Positions 26,918 to 37,239 of a DNA stretch of 64,000 nt are shown one piece after another. Position 1 is the first letter of the stretch. Every line of letters starts with the position of its first letter. Under the pieces are notes generated by a model. The model had not been told where the DNA came from. It worked only from the letters and a program-made list of their open reading frames with translations, and made no database searches. Position numbers and translations under genes: made by a program. The stretch is from NCBI GenBank assembly GCA_902610815.1, contig CACLXG010000001.1, positions 467,573 to 531,572 of the forward strand. The letters are read 5' to 3'. The DNA comes from an uncultured Candidatus Actinomarina sp. Lineage in GTDB: Bacteria > Actinomycetota > Acidimicrobiia > Actinomarinales > Actinomarinaceae.

Positions 26918-28153
26918 CTAAAAACTTTCTATATTTTCAACGAGACTTTCAGCAAAATCAGATGACGATAGAGTAGTGGCATCTGTTCGACCTCTGGCAA
27001 GATCGTATGTCACATTTCCATCTCTAATTGATTTCTCCATAGCTTTAATGATGAGTTCTGAAGCTTCATTCCACCCCATGTATCTAAACATCATTTCTCC
27101 AGACAAGATCAGAGAACCAGGATTGGCTTTATCTTGTCCAGCATGTTTTGGTGCAGTTCCATGAGTAGCCTCAAAAACTGATTTACCATTTTCATAATTG
27201 ATATTTCCTCCAGGACTGATACCAATTCCACCAATCTGTGCAGCTAATGCATCTGATGCATAATCACCGTTTAAATTAGTTGTAGCTATAACATCAAATT
27301 CATGAGGTTTAATTAATATTTGCTGCAAGAAGGCATCTGCAATAACATCTTGTACTAAAATTTTATCTCCAGCATCACCATTGCAATCATCCCATGAAAC
27401 AGCTACATCAGAAAATTCATTTTTGACTAATTCGTAACCCCAGGCTCTAAATGCTCCTTCTGTAAATTTCATAATGTTTCCCTTATGAACAATGGCTAGA
27501 TTTTTTTTGTTATTTTCTACAGCATAATTTAGTGCAGATCGAATTAGTCTTTCAGAGGCAGTTTTTGAGATTGGCTTTATTCCAATTCCACTATCACTTC
27601 TAATTTCCCAATTGAATTCTTCTTTAAGAAATTTATTTAATTTAATAACATCATCTGAGTTCATTTCTAACTCTTTCCCTGAATAGACATCTTCCGTGTT
27701 TTCACGAAATAATGCGATATCTACATTTCCTGGATTCTTTGTTGGTGTCTCAACCCCTTCAAACCATCTAAGTGGCCTCAAACATGCGTATAAATCTAAT
27801 TTTTGCCTAATTGCAACGTTGATTGACCTAATTCCTTCACCAACTGGCGTTGTAAGCGGTCCTTTGATACCAATTCCAAATTCATCAAACATTTCTATTG
27901 TCTTTTCTGGTAACCATTCACTTGTATTATCAAATGCTTTTTGACCAGCTAATACTTCTTGCCATTCAATCTTTCTTTCATTTGAATAAGCTTTTTCAAC
28001 AGCAACATCGAAAACTCTCTGTGAAGCAGGCCAAATATCTATGCCTATACCATCTCCTTCTATAAAAGGTATAACAGGTTTGTCTGTATCAAATGAATCT
28101 CTGGTTTTTTGAATAGCTAATTCTAAATCTTTTCTGTTTAAATTTTCATTCAT
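26918..28153 (-). CDS. icd: NADP-type isocitrate dehydrogenase
   Basis: 411 residues of the homodimeric bacterial type. [20 protein letters not shown] holds the substrate-binding Ser/Arg cluster (the Ser is the phosphorylation site in enterics), followed by the metal-binding Asp residues and [16 protein letters not shown]. Oxidative decarboxylation of isocitrate gives 2-oxoglutarate. NADP preference is inferred from family. The ATG overlaps sucD. Confidence 0.95.
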   Translation of the reverse strand: MNENLNRKDLELAIQKTRDSFDTDKPVIPFIEGDGIGIDIWPASQRVFDVAVEKAYSNERKIEWQEVLAGQKAFDNTSEWLPEKTIEMFDEFGIGIKGPLTTPVGEGIRSINVAIRQKLDLYACLRPLRWFEGVETPTKNPGNVDIALFRENTEDVYSGKELEMNSDDVIKLNKFLKEEFNWEIRSDSGIGIKPISKTASERLIRSALNYAVENNKKNLAIVHKGNIMKFTEGAFRAWGYELVKNEFSDVAVSWDDCNGDAGDKILVQDVIADAFLQQILIKPHEFDVIATTNLNGDYASDALAAQIGGIGISPGGNINYENGKSVFEATHGTAPKHAGQDKANPGSLILSGEMMFRYMGWNEASELIIKAMEKSIRDGNVTYDLARGRTDATTLSSSDFAESLVENIESF

Positions 28154-29019
28154 ACAACATCCTTAATGGCCTGACCGATTCTTGTTGGATTTTCAACGAC
28201 ATTTGCACCAGCATCAGTCAGTGCTTCAATTTTAGCACTAGCCGTACCTTTGTTTCCAGAAACAATTGCTCCTGCATGGCCCATTTTTTTTCCTGGTGGA
28301 GCTGTAAGTCCAGCAATGTAAGAAACAACAGGTTTAGTTACATTCTTCTTAATAAACTCTGCTGCTTCCTCCTCAGCACTTCCACCTATTTCACCAATCA
28401 TAACAATAGCTTCTGTCTGTGAGTCGTTTTGAAAAGCATCAAGTACATCTATAAAAGATGTGCCTGGAACTGGGTCTCCCCCAATGCCAATACAAGTTGA
28501 TTGGCCTATGTTTAAATTTGTTAATTCAAGAACTGCTTGATAAGTTAAAGTTCCAGACCTAGATACAACACCGACGTTTCCTTCCATGGTAATTTCATGA
28601 GGCATAATTCCAACATTAGATTTACCTGGAGAAATTAATCCAGGGCAATTTGGACCGAGTAATCTTGAAGATGTTTTTTCTTTTAAGAGGTCATACATCT
28701 CTGCTTCATCTTTAGCGGGAATTCCTTCAGTAATACATACTATTAAATCACACCCAGCATACGCAGCTTCTAAAACTGCATCTTTTGCAAATGGTGGTGG
28801 GACAAATGTCATAGCTGTATTTGCTCCCGTTGCTTCTACAGCTTCTTCAACTGTATTGAAAATTGGAATTCCCTCTACAGATTCTCCACCCTTACCAGGT
28901 CTAGTGCCCGCAACAACTTTTGTACCGTAATCCCTATTTCTCAATGCATGAAACTTTCCCTGTTCTCCAGTAAGTCCTTGAACTACAACTTTTGTTTCAC
29001 TATCAATAAAGATAGACAT
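28150..29019 (-). CDS. sucD: Succinyl-CoA synthetase alpha subunit
   Basis: 289 residues. [11 protein letters not shown] opens the CoA-binding Rossmann domain and GHAGAIVSG near residue 245 contains the active-site His that is phosphorylated. It works with SucC, whose stop it overlaps. Confidence 0.97.
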   Translation of the reverse strand: MSIFIDSETKVVVQGLTGEQGKFHALRNRDYGTKVVAGTRPGKGGESVEGIPIFNTVEEAVEATGANTAMTFVPPPFAKDAVLEAAYAGCDLIVCITEGIPAKDEAEMYDLLKEKTSSRLLGPNCPGLISPGKSNVGIMPHEITMEGNVGVVSRSGTLTYQAVLELTNLNIGQSTCIGIGGDPVPGTSFIDVLDAFQNDSQTEAIVMIGEIGGSAEEEAAEFIKKNVTKPVVSYIAGLTAPPGKKMGHAGAIVSGNKGTASAKIEALTDAGANVVENPTRIGQAIKDVV

Positions 29020-30152
29020 TAGATTGCTCCTTCAACTGCTAACTTAGCTGCTTCATCCATAGAGCTAGAAATTGTAATTTTTTCATTTGTATTTTGTTCC
29101 AAAATAGATAATCCTTCTTTTGAATTAGTTCCATCAAGCCTTACAATTATCGGCCATTTAAGTTCTTTGCCTTTAGTGGCTTCAACTATGCCATTAGCTA
29201 CAAGGTCGCACCTTGTAATTCCCCCAAAGATATTAATTAGTACACTTTTAACATTATCTTCTGATTCCAATACTTCTAGTGCTGCCGTAACAGTCTCTGC
29301 TTTTGCGCCACCGCCTATGTCTAAAAAATTTGCTGCCATTCCACCATGTTCAGATACAACATCAAGCGTGGACATCACTAATCCTGCACCATTACCAATA
29401 ATTCCAACACTCCCCTCAAGCTTTATAAAATTAAGGTTTTTTTCTTTGGCAAATTGCTCAGAAACTGGAATAGGTATTTCATTTTCGAAATCTTTAAAAT
29501 TTTCGTGTCTATAAATAGCATTCATATCTAGTGAAACTTTTGAATCTAAAGCAGAAACTCCATTGTTTGTAATTGCTAGTGGATTAACCTCAACTAAATC
29601 ACAATCACCTTCTACAAATAATTTGTATAAGTTTGAAATAACATCACTTAATTCAGCTTTATAACTTTCATTGAGTTTTGCATCCTCTATTGACTTAATG
29701 ATTGTTTCCGAATCTAACCCTTTGGAAGGAGAAATATGAAGCATTATTAAGTCGTCTGGGTTCTTTTCTGCTACTTCTTCAATATCCATACCTCCTTTTG
29801 CACTGAGCATCATTAAGTAGGATTTTGCTGATCTATCAAGTGTGAAAGAAATATAATACTCTTCTAATATATCTGAAGCCTCTTCTAATAAAAGACTCTC
29901 CACAATATGGCCTTTGATATCCATTCCTAAAATTTCACCTGAAAATTTGGTAAGTTCATCAAAATCTTTTGCGACTTTGATACCTCCAGCTTTACCTCTT
30001 CCTCCTACTTGAACTTGAGCCTTAACTACAACTGGATATTTTAGTCCATGATTATCAGTAATTTCAGATATGCTAGATACAAAAATAGATTTGGGTGTTG
30101 GAATAGAAAAGTCTTGATAAAGTCTTTTACCTTGGTACTCAAAAAGATTCAT
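29019..30152 (-). CDS. sucC: Succinyl-CoA synthetase beta subunit
   Basis: 377 residues with an ATP-grasp domain ([12 protein letters not shown] start; [19 protein letters not shown]) and the C-terminal ligase domain [15 protein letters not shown]. It provides substrate-level ATP or GTP formation in the TCA cycle. First gene of the four-gene operon. Confidence 0.97.
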   Translation of the reverse strand: MNLFEYQGKRLYQDFSIPTPKSIFVSSISEITDNHGLKYPVVVKAQVQVGGRGKAGGIKVAKDFDELTKFSGEILGMDIKGHIVESLLLEEASDILEEYYISFTLDRSAKSYLMMLSAKGGMDIEEVAEKNPDDLIMLHISPSKGLDSETIIKSIEDAKLNESYKAELSDVISNLYKLFVEGDCDLVEVNPLAITNNGVSALDSKVSLDMNAIYRHENFKDFENEIPIPVSEQFAKEKNLNFIKLEGSVGIIGNGAGLVMSTLDVVSEHGGMAANFLDIGGGAKAETVTAALEVLESEDNVKSVLINIFGGITRCDLVANGIVEATKGKELKWPIIVRLDGTNSKEGLSILEQNTNEKITISSSMDEAAKLAVEGAI

Positions 30153-30204
30153 AATGTTATAACAAGAATATAGATTACAAAAAAATAAGATTTATGCTGT
30201 GTGT

Positions 30205-32346
30205 TTATAGAAATTTTATTGGAGCCCATTCAATGTCCAAATATTTAGTCCCTATATCGTCTGAAAATTCAACAGTAATTTCATTTCCTTGAACTTCCTT
30301 TATTACCCCTTCTCCGTATTTTTCATGAAGAATTTTTTGTCCAACTGATGACGAATTATTTTTTTCATTTGACTCTTGAAATTCTGGAGAAAAATCTTTA
30401 GTTTCAAAATGTTCTGATCCTTCATCTAAAAATCTACTAGGTAAATTGTATGTTGTACCACCCCATAGAGTTCTAGACCAAGCATGGGATAAGTAAAGCT
30501 TCTTTTCTGCTCTAGTTACACCAACATAACAAAGTCTTCTCTCTTCTTCAATTTCTGATTGATCACCCTGTGAGCTTCTCTCGTGTGGAAATAAATTTTC
30601 TTCCATTCCAGTCATAAATACGTAAGGAAACTCTAAACCTTTGGCATTGTGTAAAGTCATTAATAAAACCTTATCTGAATCTTTAAGTTCATCAGTTTCT
30701 GAAAAAAGCGCAATAGATTCTAGATAATCTCTCAACTTTGCATAGGGTTCATCAATCTCATCTTCATAAAGATTTTCAAAATTATATGCAGAATTTAATA
30801 GCTCCTCTATATTTTCAAGTCTCATTTGTGATTCCATTGTTCCTTCTTTAATGAGATTCATTTTATAGCCAGTTAAGTCGATAATTTTTTCTATAGATTT
30901 TGATGGTCCTTCTAATGAAAATGTTTTTAAATCTAAAATTAAATTTTTGAATTCAATCAATTTATTTTTTATTCTTGGAGATATATTCTCAACCTGTTCA
31001 ATGTTTTGCAACAATTCGAATATCGACATTTCATTTTTGTCGATATGATCTCGCAGCTTCTTGACACTTGACTCGCCAATCCCTCTTTTTGGAACATTGA
31101 CAATCCTTTCAAAAGACACTAAATCATTTTCATTTACTAGAAATTTCAAATAAGAAATTATATCTTTTATCTCTTTTCTGTCATAAAACCTAACGCTTCC
31201 AATTAGCTTGTGATTTATATTCAATTTTCTTAATTCTTCTTCAAATAATCTCGATTGACTATTTGTTCTGTAGAAAATTGCAACTTCTGCTTCTTTATCA
31301 TTTTTAATAATTTCCTTAACTTCTTCAGCTACCCACCTGGATTCATCTTTTTCAGATCTAAATCTCAAAGAACTTATTTCAAGACCATCTTCATTATCAG
31401 TCCAAAGATTTTTTTTAATTTTTCTTGGATTATTTGAAATAATTGTGTTTGCTAAATCTAATATTTTTTTTGTAGATCTGTAATTTTTATCGAGTTGAAT
31501 TATCTTGGCGTTATTAAAATCTTTTTCAAACTCAATAATATTTCTTATATCCGCACCTCTAAAAGCATAAATACTTTGATCAGAATCACCAACAACACAT
31601 ACATTTTGGTTGTTTGAACTTAATAGCTCAACAAGCTTATATTGAACATAATTTGTATCTTGATATTCATCTACCATGACAAATTGAAATTTATTTGACC
31701 AATAATGTAGTATTTGATCATTTGTTTGTAAAAGTTCTACAGTTTTGATCAATAAATCATCAAAATCCATGGAGTTAGCCAAAATTAATTTCTTTTCATA
31801 GCTCGAATATATTTCTGCAACTTTGACCTCAAAAAATGACTCTGCGTTTTGTAATGCTTCTCCTGGTGAAATCATATTATTTTTTAGATTTGAAATATGA
31901 GCTTGAAATCTTTTTGGTGAATACTGTTTCAAATCAACATTATTTTCTGACATACAGTTTCTTACAACTTTGTTTGAATCTGATTGATCATAAATTGAAA
32001 AATTATTTCTATAACCAATTTTATCACCATGAATTCTAAGAATTTTTACACACAAGCTATGAAAAGTAGATATCCATTTAGGAGATATTTTTAAGTTCAA
32101 TAAATTACCAATACGTAATTTCATTTCCTCAGCGGCTTTGTTAGTAAATGTAATGGCTAAAATCTGCTCTATATCAACTTTGTGCTGTTCAACCAAATGA
32201 GCATATCTATGTGTTAATACTCTTGTTTTACCAGATCCTGCTCCAGCCATAATTAAGACTGGACCATTGATAGTAGTTACAGCTTCAATCTGACTTTCAT
32301 TTAAAATATTTTTCCAGGCTTCAGGAATTTGAGGATCTGACGACAT
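30205..32346 (-). CDS. UvrD/PcrA-type 3'-5' DNA helicase
   Basis: 713 residues of superfamily 1. GAGSGKTRVLTHR (Walker A, near 35), AITFTNKAAEEM, DEYQDTNYVQ (motif II), GDSDQSIYAFRGAD (motif III), and VGVTRAEKKL (motif VI) are all intact. The C-terminal 40 residues form the Tudor-like domain seen in PcrA. It unwinds DNA in repair and during transcription conflicts. Confidence 0.95.
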   Translation of the reverse strand: MSSDPQIPEAWKNILNESQIEAVTTINGPVLIMAGAGSGKTRVLTHRYAHLVEQHKVDIEQILAITFTNKAAEEMKLRIGNLLNLKISPKWISTFHSLCVKILRIHGDKIGYRNNFSIYDQSDSNKVVRNCMSENNVDLKQYSPKRFQAHISNLKNNMISPGEALQNAESFFEVKVAEIYSSYEKKLILANSMDFDDLLIKTVELLQTNDQILHYWSNKFQFVMVDEYQDTNYVQYKLVELLSSNNQNVCVVGDSDQSIYAFRGADIRNIIEFEKDFNNAKIIQLDKNYRSTKKILDLANTIISNNPRKIKKNLWTDNEDGLEISSLRFRSEKDESRWVAEEVKEIIKNDKEAEVAIFYRTNSQSRLFEEELRKLNINHKLIGSVRFYDRKEIKDIISYLKFLVNENDLVSFERIVNVPKRGIGESSVKKLRDHIDKNEMSIFELLQNIEQVENISPRIKNKLIEFKNLILDLKTFSLEGPSKSIEKIIDLTGYKMNLIKEGTMESQMRLENIEELLNSAYNFENLYEDEIDEPYAKLRDYLESIALFSETDELKDSDKVLLMTLHNAKGLEFPYVFMTGMEENLFPHERSSQGDQSEIEEERRLCYVGVTRAEKKLYLSHAWSRTLWGGTTYNLPSRFLDEGSEHFETKDFSPEFQESNEKNNSSSVGQKILHEKYGEGVIKEVQGNEITVEFSDDIGTKYLDIEWAPIKFL

Positions 32347-32383
32347 TAAAGAAAAGACACTACTTGCAAGAATGGAAATATTT

Positions 32384-33358
32384 TCAACTTATACCTAAAG
32401 CTTCTTCTACTTCAATAATTGTTTTTTGAGCAGAATCTTTTGCTGATTTTAAATTTGATACAACAATATCCTCTAAATTATCACTGGTTAAGTCATGAAA
32501 ATTCTTTTTTATTGGGTCAAGATAGTCAATTACTGTTTCAGCAACTGCTATTTTAAATTCCCCATATTGTAAATTTTCAAATTCTTTTTCTGTATCAGAT
32601 ATTTCTTTATCATTAACTGCAGCATAAATTTCAATCAAATTACTAATACCTGGTTTATTTTTAGGATCGTACCTAACAATGTTTTCAGAATCAGTAACTG
32701 AAGATTTGAATTTTTTTAATATGTTGTCTTTTTCGTCATTAAAGTAAATAGTTCCATTTATATCATCAGAGCTTTTAGACATTTTATTTTCTGGATGTCT
32801 TAGAGACATCAAGCGAGCACCTGATTTTCCACTTGTTTTTTCAGGTATTGGAAATATTTCACCATAATTTGTATTAAAACGCTCTGCTATATTTCTAGTC
32901 AATTCAAGGTGTTGAGTTTGATCATCTCCTACGGGAACTTCATTGGCTTTGTGTATTAAAATATCAGAAGCCATCAAGATAGGATATGTCAATAAACCTG
33001 AATGAGTACCAAAAGAAGAAGCTTTTTCCTTAAACTGAGTCATTCGTTGTAGCTCTCCTACTTGGCAGAAATTAGACAGTATCCAAGAAAGATAAGCGTG
33101 TTCGTGTAGATTACTTTGTGTATATATGACCGAAGTTTTAGTATTAATTCCGGAAGCTACAAGTACTTTTAAAGTATCGTTTATACTTTTTTTAAGATCA
33201 TTCTTATTTGGTAGTCCTGTTAATGAATGTAGGTCAACTATACAAAAGTAATTTTTACTGTTTTCATTTGATAGCTTAACCCAATTATTAATTGCACCAA
33301 GTAAATTGCCTAGATGCACTAAGCCACTTGGTTGTATACCAGAAAAAACTGTTTTCAT
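32384..33358 (-). CDS. trpS: Tryptophanyl-tRNA synthetase
   Basis: 324 residues, class I. The HIGH equivalent is SGLVHLGNLLG (near 11) and the KMSKS motif is NKMSKSSDD (near 196). TAGAAT ends seven bases before the ATG, so there is no room for a T-box or leader peptide. It diverges from the EamA gene. Confidence 0.97.
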   Translation of the reverse strand: MKTVFSGIQPSGLVHLGNLLGAINNWVKLSNENSKNYFCIVDLHSLTGLPNKNDLKKSINDTLKVLVASGINTKTSVIYTQSNLHEHAYLSWILSNFCQVGELQRMTQFKEKASSFGTHSGLLTYPILMASDILIHKANEVPVGDDQTQHLELTRNIAERFNTNYGEIFPIPEKTSGKSGARLMSLRHPENKMSKSSDDINGTIYFNDEKDNILKKFKSSVTDSENIVRYDPKNKPGISNLIEIYAAVNDKEISDTEKEFENLQYGEFKIAVAETVIDYLDPIKKNFHDLTSDNLEDIVVSNLKSAKDSAQKTIIEVEEALGIS

Positions 33359-33399
33359 ATCTGCTATTCTAATAAACTAAATCAAATTGGAGAGTTTTT

Positions 33400-34305
33400 A
33401 TAAAATCCGAATATAAGTTATCAGCAAACGCAGGATTAATAAATATAGTAATTATTGGAATTTTATTTGGATTTCATGGTTTGCTAAATAGAAGTTTATT
33501 AGTAGATGGTGTAAATGAAATTTTTGTTGTTACTACAAGAATATCGCTAGTCACTTTTTTACTTACTATTTATTGTGCTAAAGAGTTCTTTTCTGAAATC
33601 AATAAAGAGTACTTTTTGAAAGGAACTTTAACTGGGTTTTTAGCAATTACTATTCCTGGGTGGACTTTTATCTATGCTTTAAAAAGCATCTCTTCAGGCC
33701 TTCAAAGTATTTTTATTTCAACAATTCCTATGTTTACAGTCTTCTGGGTTTTTCTTGTTTATAAAGAAGAAAAAATTACACGACTTAAAGTTATTTCAGT
33801 ATTTATAGGTCTTAGTGGACTAATTTTACTTTTTGCCTCTGGAGCTACTGGTCTATCAAATGATGGAGATCTCCTAACTGGAGGATTACTAGCACTAATT
33901 GGTGTACAGGGACTTGCATTAAGCAATATTACAAATAAAAAAGACTCTCAATACATTCCTGCGAGAACTTATCTACTAGCTCAATGGATAGCAAGCACAG
34001 CTTTTTCTTTAATTTTGTTTTTTATCCTTGGAGGGGAAGTTGAAATTTTAAATCGCTCTCAGGCCCTAAGGTTATCTGGCTTAGTTTTTATAGACATCTT
34101 TAACTACTCTCTTTTCTTTTATACAATTAAAAGACTTTCGGCTACGTTTACAACTCTGGTTGATTATGTTGTGCCAATAGTAGGAATTTATGTTGGCTAT
34201 ATTTTTCTGGATGAAGTAATTAATAATATATTTTTTGTAACATTATTTTTTATATTTATTTCACTTTACTTAGCAGTTAAGGATGAAGCTCGGAGTCTTG
34301 ATTAA
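33400..34305 (+). CDS. EamA/DMT-family transporter, apparently starting at ATA
   Basis: A ten-helix drug/metabolite-type permease of about 301 residues. The only ordinary start codon, a TTG at 33481, would delete the first membrane helix: NIVIIGILFGFHGLLNRSLL begins well before it. The frame is open from 33376, with no ATG, GTG or TTG. A Shine-Dalgarno GGAG (33389-33392) lies seven bases before an in-frame ATA at 33400, which would give the usual EamA length. The substrate is unknown. ATA initiation is inference; a sequence error (ATG read as ATA) is the alternative. Confidence 0.75.
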   Translation: MKSEYKLSANAGLINIVIIGILFGFHGLLNRSLLVDGVNEIFVVTTRISLVTFLLTIYCAKEFFSEINKEYFLKGTLTGFLAITIPGWTFIYALKSISSGLQSIFISTIPMFTVFWVFLVYKEEKITRLKVISVFIGLSGLILLFASGATGLSNDGDLLTGGLLALIGVQGLALSNITNKKDSQYIPARTYLLAQWIASTAFSLILFFILGGEVEILNRSQALRLSGLVFIDIFNYSLFFYTIKRLSATFTTLVDYVVPIVGIYVGYIFLDEVINNIFFVTLFFIFISLYLAVKDEARSLD

Positions 34306-34828
34306 AATCTAAATCGAGATTTAATATATTTCTAATCATTTTTGCCGTTGCACCCCATAAAATTTCGTTATCAATATGAAAAATCCAATCATTTGGATAC
34401 AGACCTCTGTATACCCAATTTTTTTCTAACTTTAGATCATCAATTGATGCGTATAAAACTTTTTGAACTTCATCTTTGTTGAACTTTTTTGGTTTGTTTT
34501 CTAACAGGCAGAGAATAGGGTAAACTTCAAATTTGTACTCTACTGTGTCAACAGAGTCTATGTAGCCAAATGGAGTAATTAAATTATCAGATATCAATAA
34601 TTCCTCCGTGGCTTCACGTACTGCGGTATGAATAATACTTATATCATTTTTTTCTTTTTTTCCACCAGGAAACGCTATATGTCCCTTGTGTGTAGGCATG
34701 TTTTCTGATCGCTTTATAAATAGAATTTCAACTTCATCAAAAAATAAAACAGCTACAGAAGCATAATTATTTTTTGTGTTTTCTACAGAACTATCTAAAT
34801 TTTTATAAACTAATTTATTTTTTACCAA
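34277..34828 (-). CDS. NUDIX hydrolase, CoA-pyrophosphatase-like
   Basis: 183 residues with the full NUDIX box GGKKEKNDISIIHTAVREAT-EEL near residues 52-75, and the flanking HIAFPGG that is typical of coenzyme A diphosphatases (NudL/YeaB type). It hydrolyses a nucleoside diphosphate linked to another moiety. It starts at TTG two bases past the stop of the YceI-like gene and its end overlaps the EamA gene by 29 bases. Confidence 0.85.
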   Translation of the reverse strand: MVKNKLVYKNLDSSVENTKNNYASVAVLFFDEVEILFIKRSENMPTHKGHIAFPGGKKEKNDISIIHTAVREATEELLISDNLITPFGYIDSVDTVEYKFEVYPILCLLENKPKKFNKDEVQKVLYASIDDLKLEKNWVYRGLYPNDWIFHIDNEILWGATAKMIRNILNLDLDFNQDSELHP

Positions 34829-34829
34829 T

Positions 34830-35543
34830 TTATTTTTGCTTTGCGACCAAATCTACTGTCAAACCTATTGGATTCAAAACTTCCCATGCATTAAATTTTG
34901 TTGGAGCATCAAAACCAAACCAAGTAGTGTCGATTTCTGAGAATCCTTGAATACGTATTTCATCACCCACTAGTGATGCTGTAATAGAAAACGGTGTGTC
35001 TAACTCTATTTCTCTAATTGACAATTTACCAACTATTGTATCTTCAACTTTAGAATCAAAATTTTTATTTGGAATAACCAATTCATCTATCTTAAATACA
35101 GCCTCTGGAAATAATTTTGATTCAAGCCACTGAGATTTAATTGCTGAATCCCTAATTGAGTTATTACTTTTTAGAGTAGAGATATCAACGCGAATCAACA
35201 AATTTGTTATGTATAGACAAGAATCTGATTGGTCGCATTCAGATAGTTCAAGAGTGAATTCTCCAATAATCTCACTTGTAACACCTTCTACGGTTTCGAG
35301 GCCAGAGTTCAAAAATTGCTTTGGAGCTAAATAACCCACCCTGCTTTTGTCTTTTAGAATTTCATAGACTGTACCCTCAAAAGAATCTAATTGTACAATT
35401 TCAGTAGTAGTTGTAGATTCCTCTTCTGCAGTAATTGTTGCTTCTGTTGTATCGGTACTACTAGCTTCAGGTTGAGGTGTTTGTTCAGAATTATCACCAC
35501 AAAAAGCAAAAAGTAGGAATAAAACAATAAAAAATTTTTTCAT
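34830..35543 (-). CDS. YceI-like lipoprotein
   Basis: 237 residues: a lipoprotein signal (LFLLFAFC, Cys near 19), a Ser/Thr/Glu-rich linker and a YceI-like beta-barrel domain beginning at YEILKDKSRVGYLA and including LESKLFPEAVFKI and GKLSIREIELDTPF. YceI domains bind isoprenoid-type lipids. TAAAAT ends seven bases before the ATG. Confidence 0.85.
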   Translation of the reverse strand: MKKFFIVLFLLFAFCGDNSEQTPQPEASSTDTTEATITAEEESTTTTEIVQLDSFEGTVYEILKDKSRVGYLAPKQFLNSGLETVEGVTSEIIGEFTLELSECDQSDSCLYITNLLIRVDISTLKSNNSIRDSAIKSQWLESKLFPEAVFKIDELVIPNKNFDSKVEDTIVGKLSIREIELDTPFSITASLVGDEIRIQGFSEIDTTWFGFDAPTKFNAWEVLNPIGLTVDLVAKQK

Positions 35544-35600
35544 TTTATTAATTTTAATGATATTTATTTCAATTATTTGATATCAAGGCAATTCTTTTTT

Positions 35601-35612
35601 TAAAATACAAAT
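35601..35612 (+). promoter_or_regulatory. Leaderless -10 box of the PlsC-like gene
   Basis: TAAAAT (35601-35606) and six bases precede the ATG at 35613. Confidence 0.5.
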
Positions 35613-36341
35613 ATGAACACAAAAGTCACAATTCCTATTTTCACCAGAACATTTTTTCTATTCCCAGTTTTTATGATATTTGTATTAATTCCGATAATGA
35701 TTCTAATTATCATTGCTTCTTTTTTGCCTTATGGGAAATTAATAGCAACAAAGATATATGAATTTTTTGGTTGGGTCGGGCTTAAATTTGTAGGTATAAA
35801 ACTTATTGTTAAGGGTGCAGAAAAAATAGATTTAAATAAAAGCTATGTTGTAGTTTCAAATCATCCCTCTACTTTAGATATTTTTACGCATATAACTGCT
35901 TTACCTGTATCAATAAGGTTTCTTACAAAAACTGAGCTATTTAGGATACCAGTGTTTGGAAGGGTATTAAAAGTTTTAGGACTACCTCGAATAGATAGAA
36001 AAAATGCAAGCGCAAATTTCGAAAAAATTAATGACTCTATATCAAAAGTAATTAAAAACAAGAACTCTATCATGATTTTCCCTGAAGGAAAAAGAAGTAA
36101 CCAAAAAGATCTTCTCCCCTTTAAGAAAGGAGCTGCTTATATATCAAAAGATTTTCATCTGCCCATTGTTCCGGTAGTTACTCATAATGCACATAATCTT
36201 ATGAGGAAAGGAGAGGTTTGGTTGAGAAGTGGTGAAATAACTATTGAGATATTAAACCCAATTTATAACACCAAAGAAATTTCTGTAGAAGAATTAACAA
36301 CAAAAATTTATAACTTAATTGATGAGAAACTAAAATTTTAA
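35613..36341 (+). CDS. 1-acylglycerol-3-phosphate acyltransferase (PlsC family)
   Basis: 242 residues with an N-terminal membrane helix pair, the catalytic SNHPSTLDIF (NHx4D, near 90) and the FPEGKRS glycerophosphate site (near 156). It adds the second acyl chain to make phosphatidate, following PlsY. Single-gene unit. Confidence 0.92.
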   Translation: MNTKVTIPIFTRTFFLFPVFMIFVLIPIMILIIIASFLPYGKLIATKIYEFFGWVGLKFVGIKLIVKGAEKIDLNKSYVVVSNHPSTLDIFTHITALPVSIRFLTKTELFRIPVFGRVLKVLGLPRIDRKNASANFEKINDSISKVIKNKNSIMIFPEGKRSNQKDLLPFKKGAAYISKDFHLPIVPVVTHNAHNLMRKGEVWLRSGEITIEILNPIYNTKEISVEELTTKIYNLIDEKLKF

Positions 36342-36875
36342 AAATCTATTTACATAATCTGTAATATTTTCAAAAACTTTTTGATTTTCTTCAATTGAGG
36401 AATCTTTTTGGTGTTCCTTATTTGTAATCAAATGAAATTCTTCAAAAACTCTTAATCCATAATTCATTAATTGCGCACTCAGTATGTTAAAAGCATTTTG
36501 AGCATTTCCACCACCACCTCTTACTGATGTAATGACACCTACTGATTTATTTTTAAATAGTGAATTATATCTATTTTCATCGTAAGCAAGAGATAACCAA
36601 TCAAGAGTATTTTTTAAATGTGCCAAAAATCCTCCATTAAAAACTGGACTAAAAATAATAATCTTGTCTGCACTTTCTAGAGATTTTCTCATTTCCAATA
36701 TTTTTTTTGGAACATCTTTTTGGTTGTTTAGCAAAAATGGAATATTTTCATAAAGATTTTCATGAATGTCATTAGGCACAGCCTTTTCGTCAAGAAATTT
36801 GTTTAGCTTTTTTGCTAATTTGGTATTGTTTGAATCTTCACTAACTCCTGCGCTAAGAATTAATAATTTTGACAT
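36330..36875 (-). CDS. NAD(P)H-dependent FMN reductase family protein
   Basis: 181 residues with a flavodoxin-like fold: SAGVSEDSNNTKLA binds the FMN phosphate and SPVFNGGFLAHLKNTLDWL is the family's signature near residues 78-96. It reduces FMN or quinone-like acceptors. Convergent with plsC, overlapping by 12 bases. Confidence 0.88.
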   Translation of the reverse strand: MSKLLILSAGVSEDSNNTKLAKKLNKFLDEKAVPNDIHENLYENIPFLLNNQKDVPKKILEMRKSLESADKIIIFSPVFNGGFLAHLKNTLDWLSLAYDENRYNSLFKNKSVGVITSVRGGGGNAQNAFNILSAQLMNYGLRVFEEFHLITNKEHQKDSSIEENQKVFENITDYVNRFLKF

Positions 36876-36903
36876 GAATTAAGTATGTAATTATGTTTGT
36901 TAT

Positions 36904-37239
36904 ATGGAAAGTGATAAATCAACTAATTTTTTTGAATTAGACATTCGTGTCGGGAAAATAATTAAGGCAGAAATTTTCAAAGAAGCTAAAAAACCAGCAT
37001 ACAAACTCACAATTGATTTTGGTAATTTAATTGGCACTAAAAAAACCAGTGCACAGATAACAAACTATAAACTAAATGAACTTCAAGAAAAGCCTTGTAT
37101 AGCAGTTATAAATCTTGGAAATAAACAAATAGGACCATTTATGAGTGAGTGCTTAGTTTTAGGATCAATTGCTGAAAATGGAGATGTACTATTACTTCAG
37201 CCATCCGACAAAGCAGAGCTTGGAGACAAAATTTCCTAA
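36904..37239 (+). CDS. csaA: CsaA-like tRNA-binding domain protein
   Basis: 111 residues forming one EMAP/Trbp111-type OB fold, with DIRVGKIIKAE at the start and SECLVLGS in the conserved strand. Such proteins bind tRNA non-specifically or act as a chaperone linked to secretion. TATGTT and six bases precede the ATG. Confidence 0.88.
   Translation: MESDKSTNFFELDIRVGKIIKAEIFKEAKKPAYKLTIDFGNLIGTKKTSAQITNYKLNELQEKPCIAVINLGNKQIGPFMSECLVLGSIAENGDVLLLQPSDKAELGDKIS

Noticed and set aside
33359-33399. T-box or Trp leader before trpS
   Set aside because: TAGAAT ends seven bases before the trpS ATG, leaving no room for a leader RNA; no specifier hairpin is visible.
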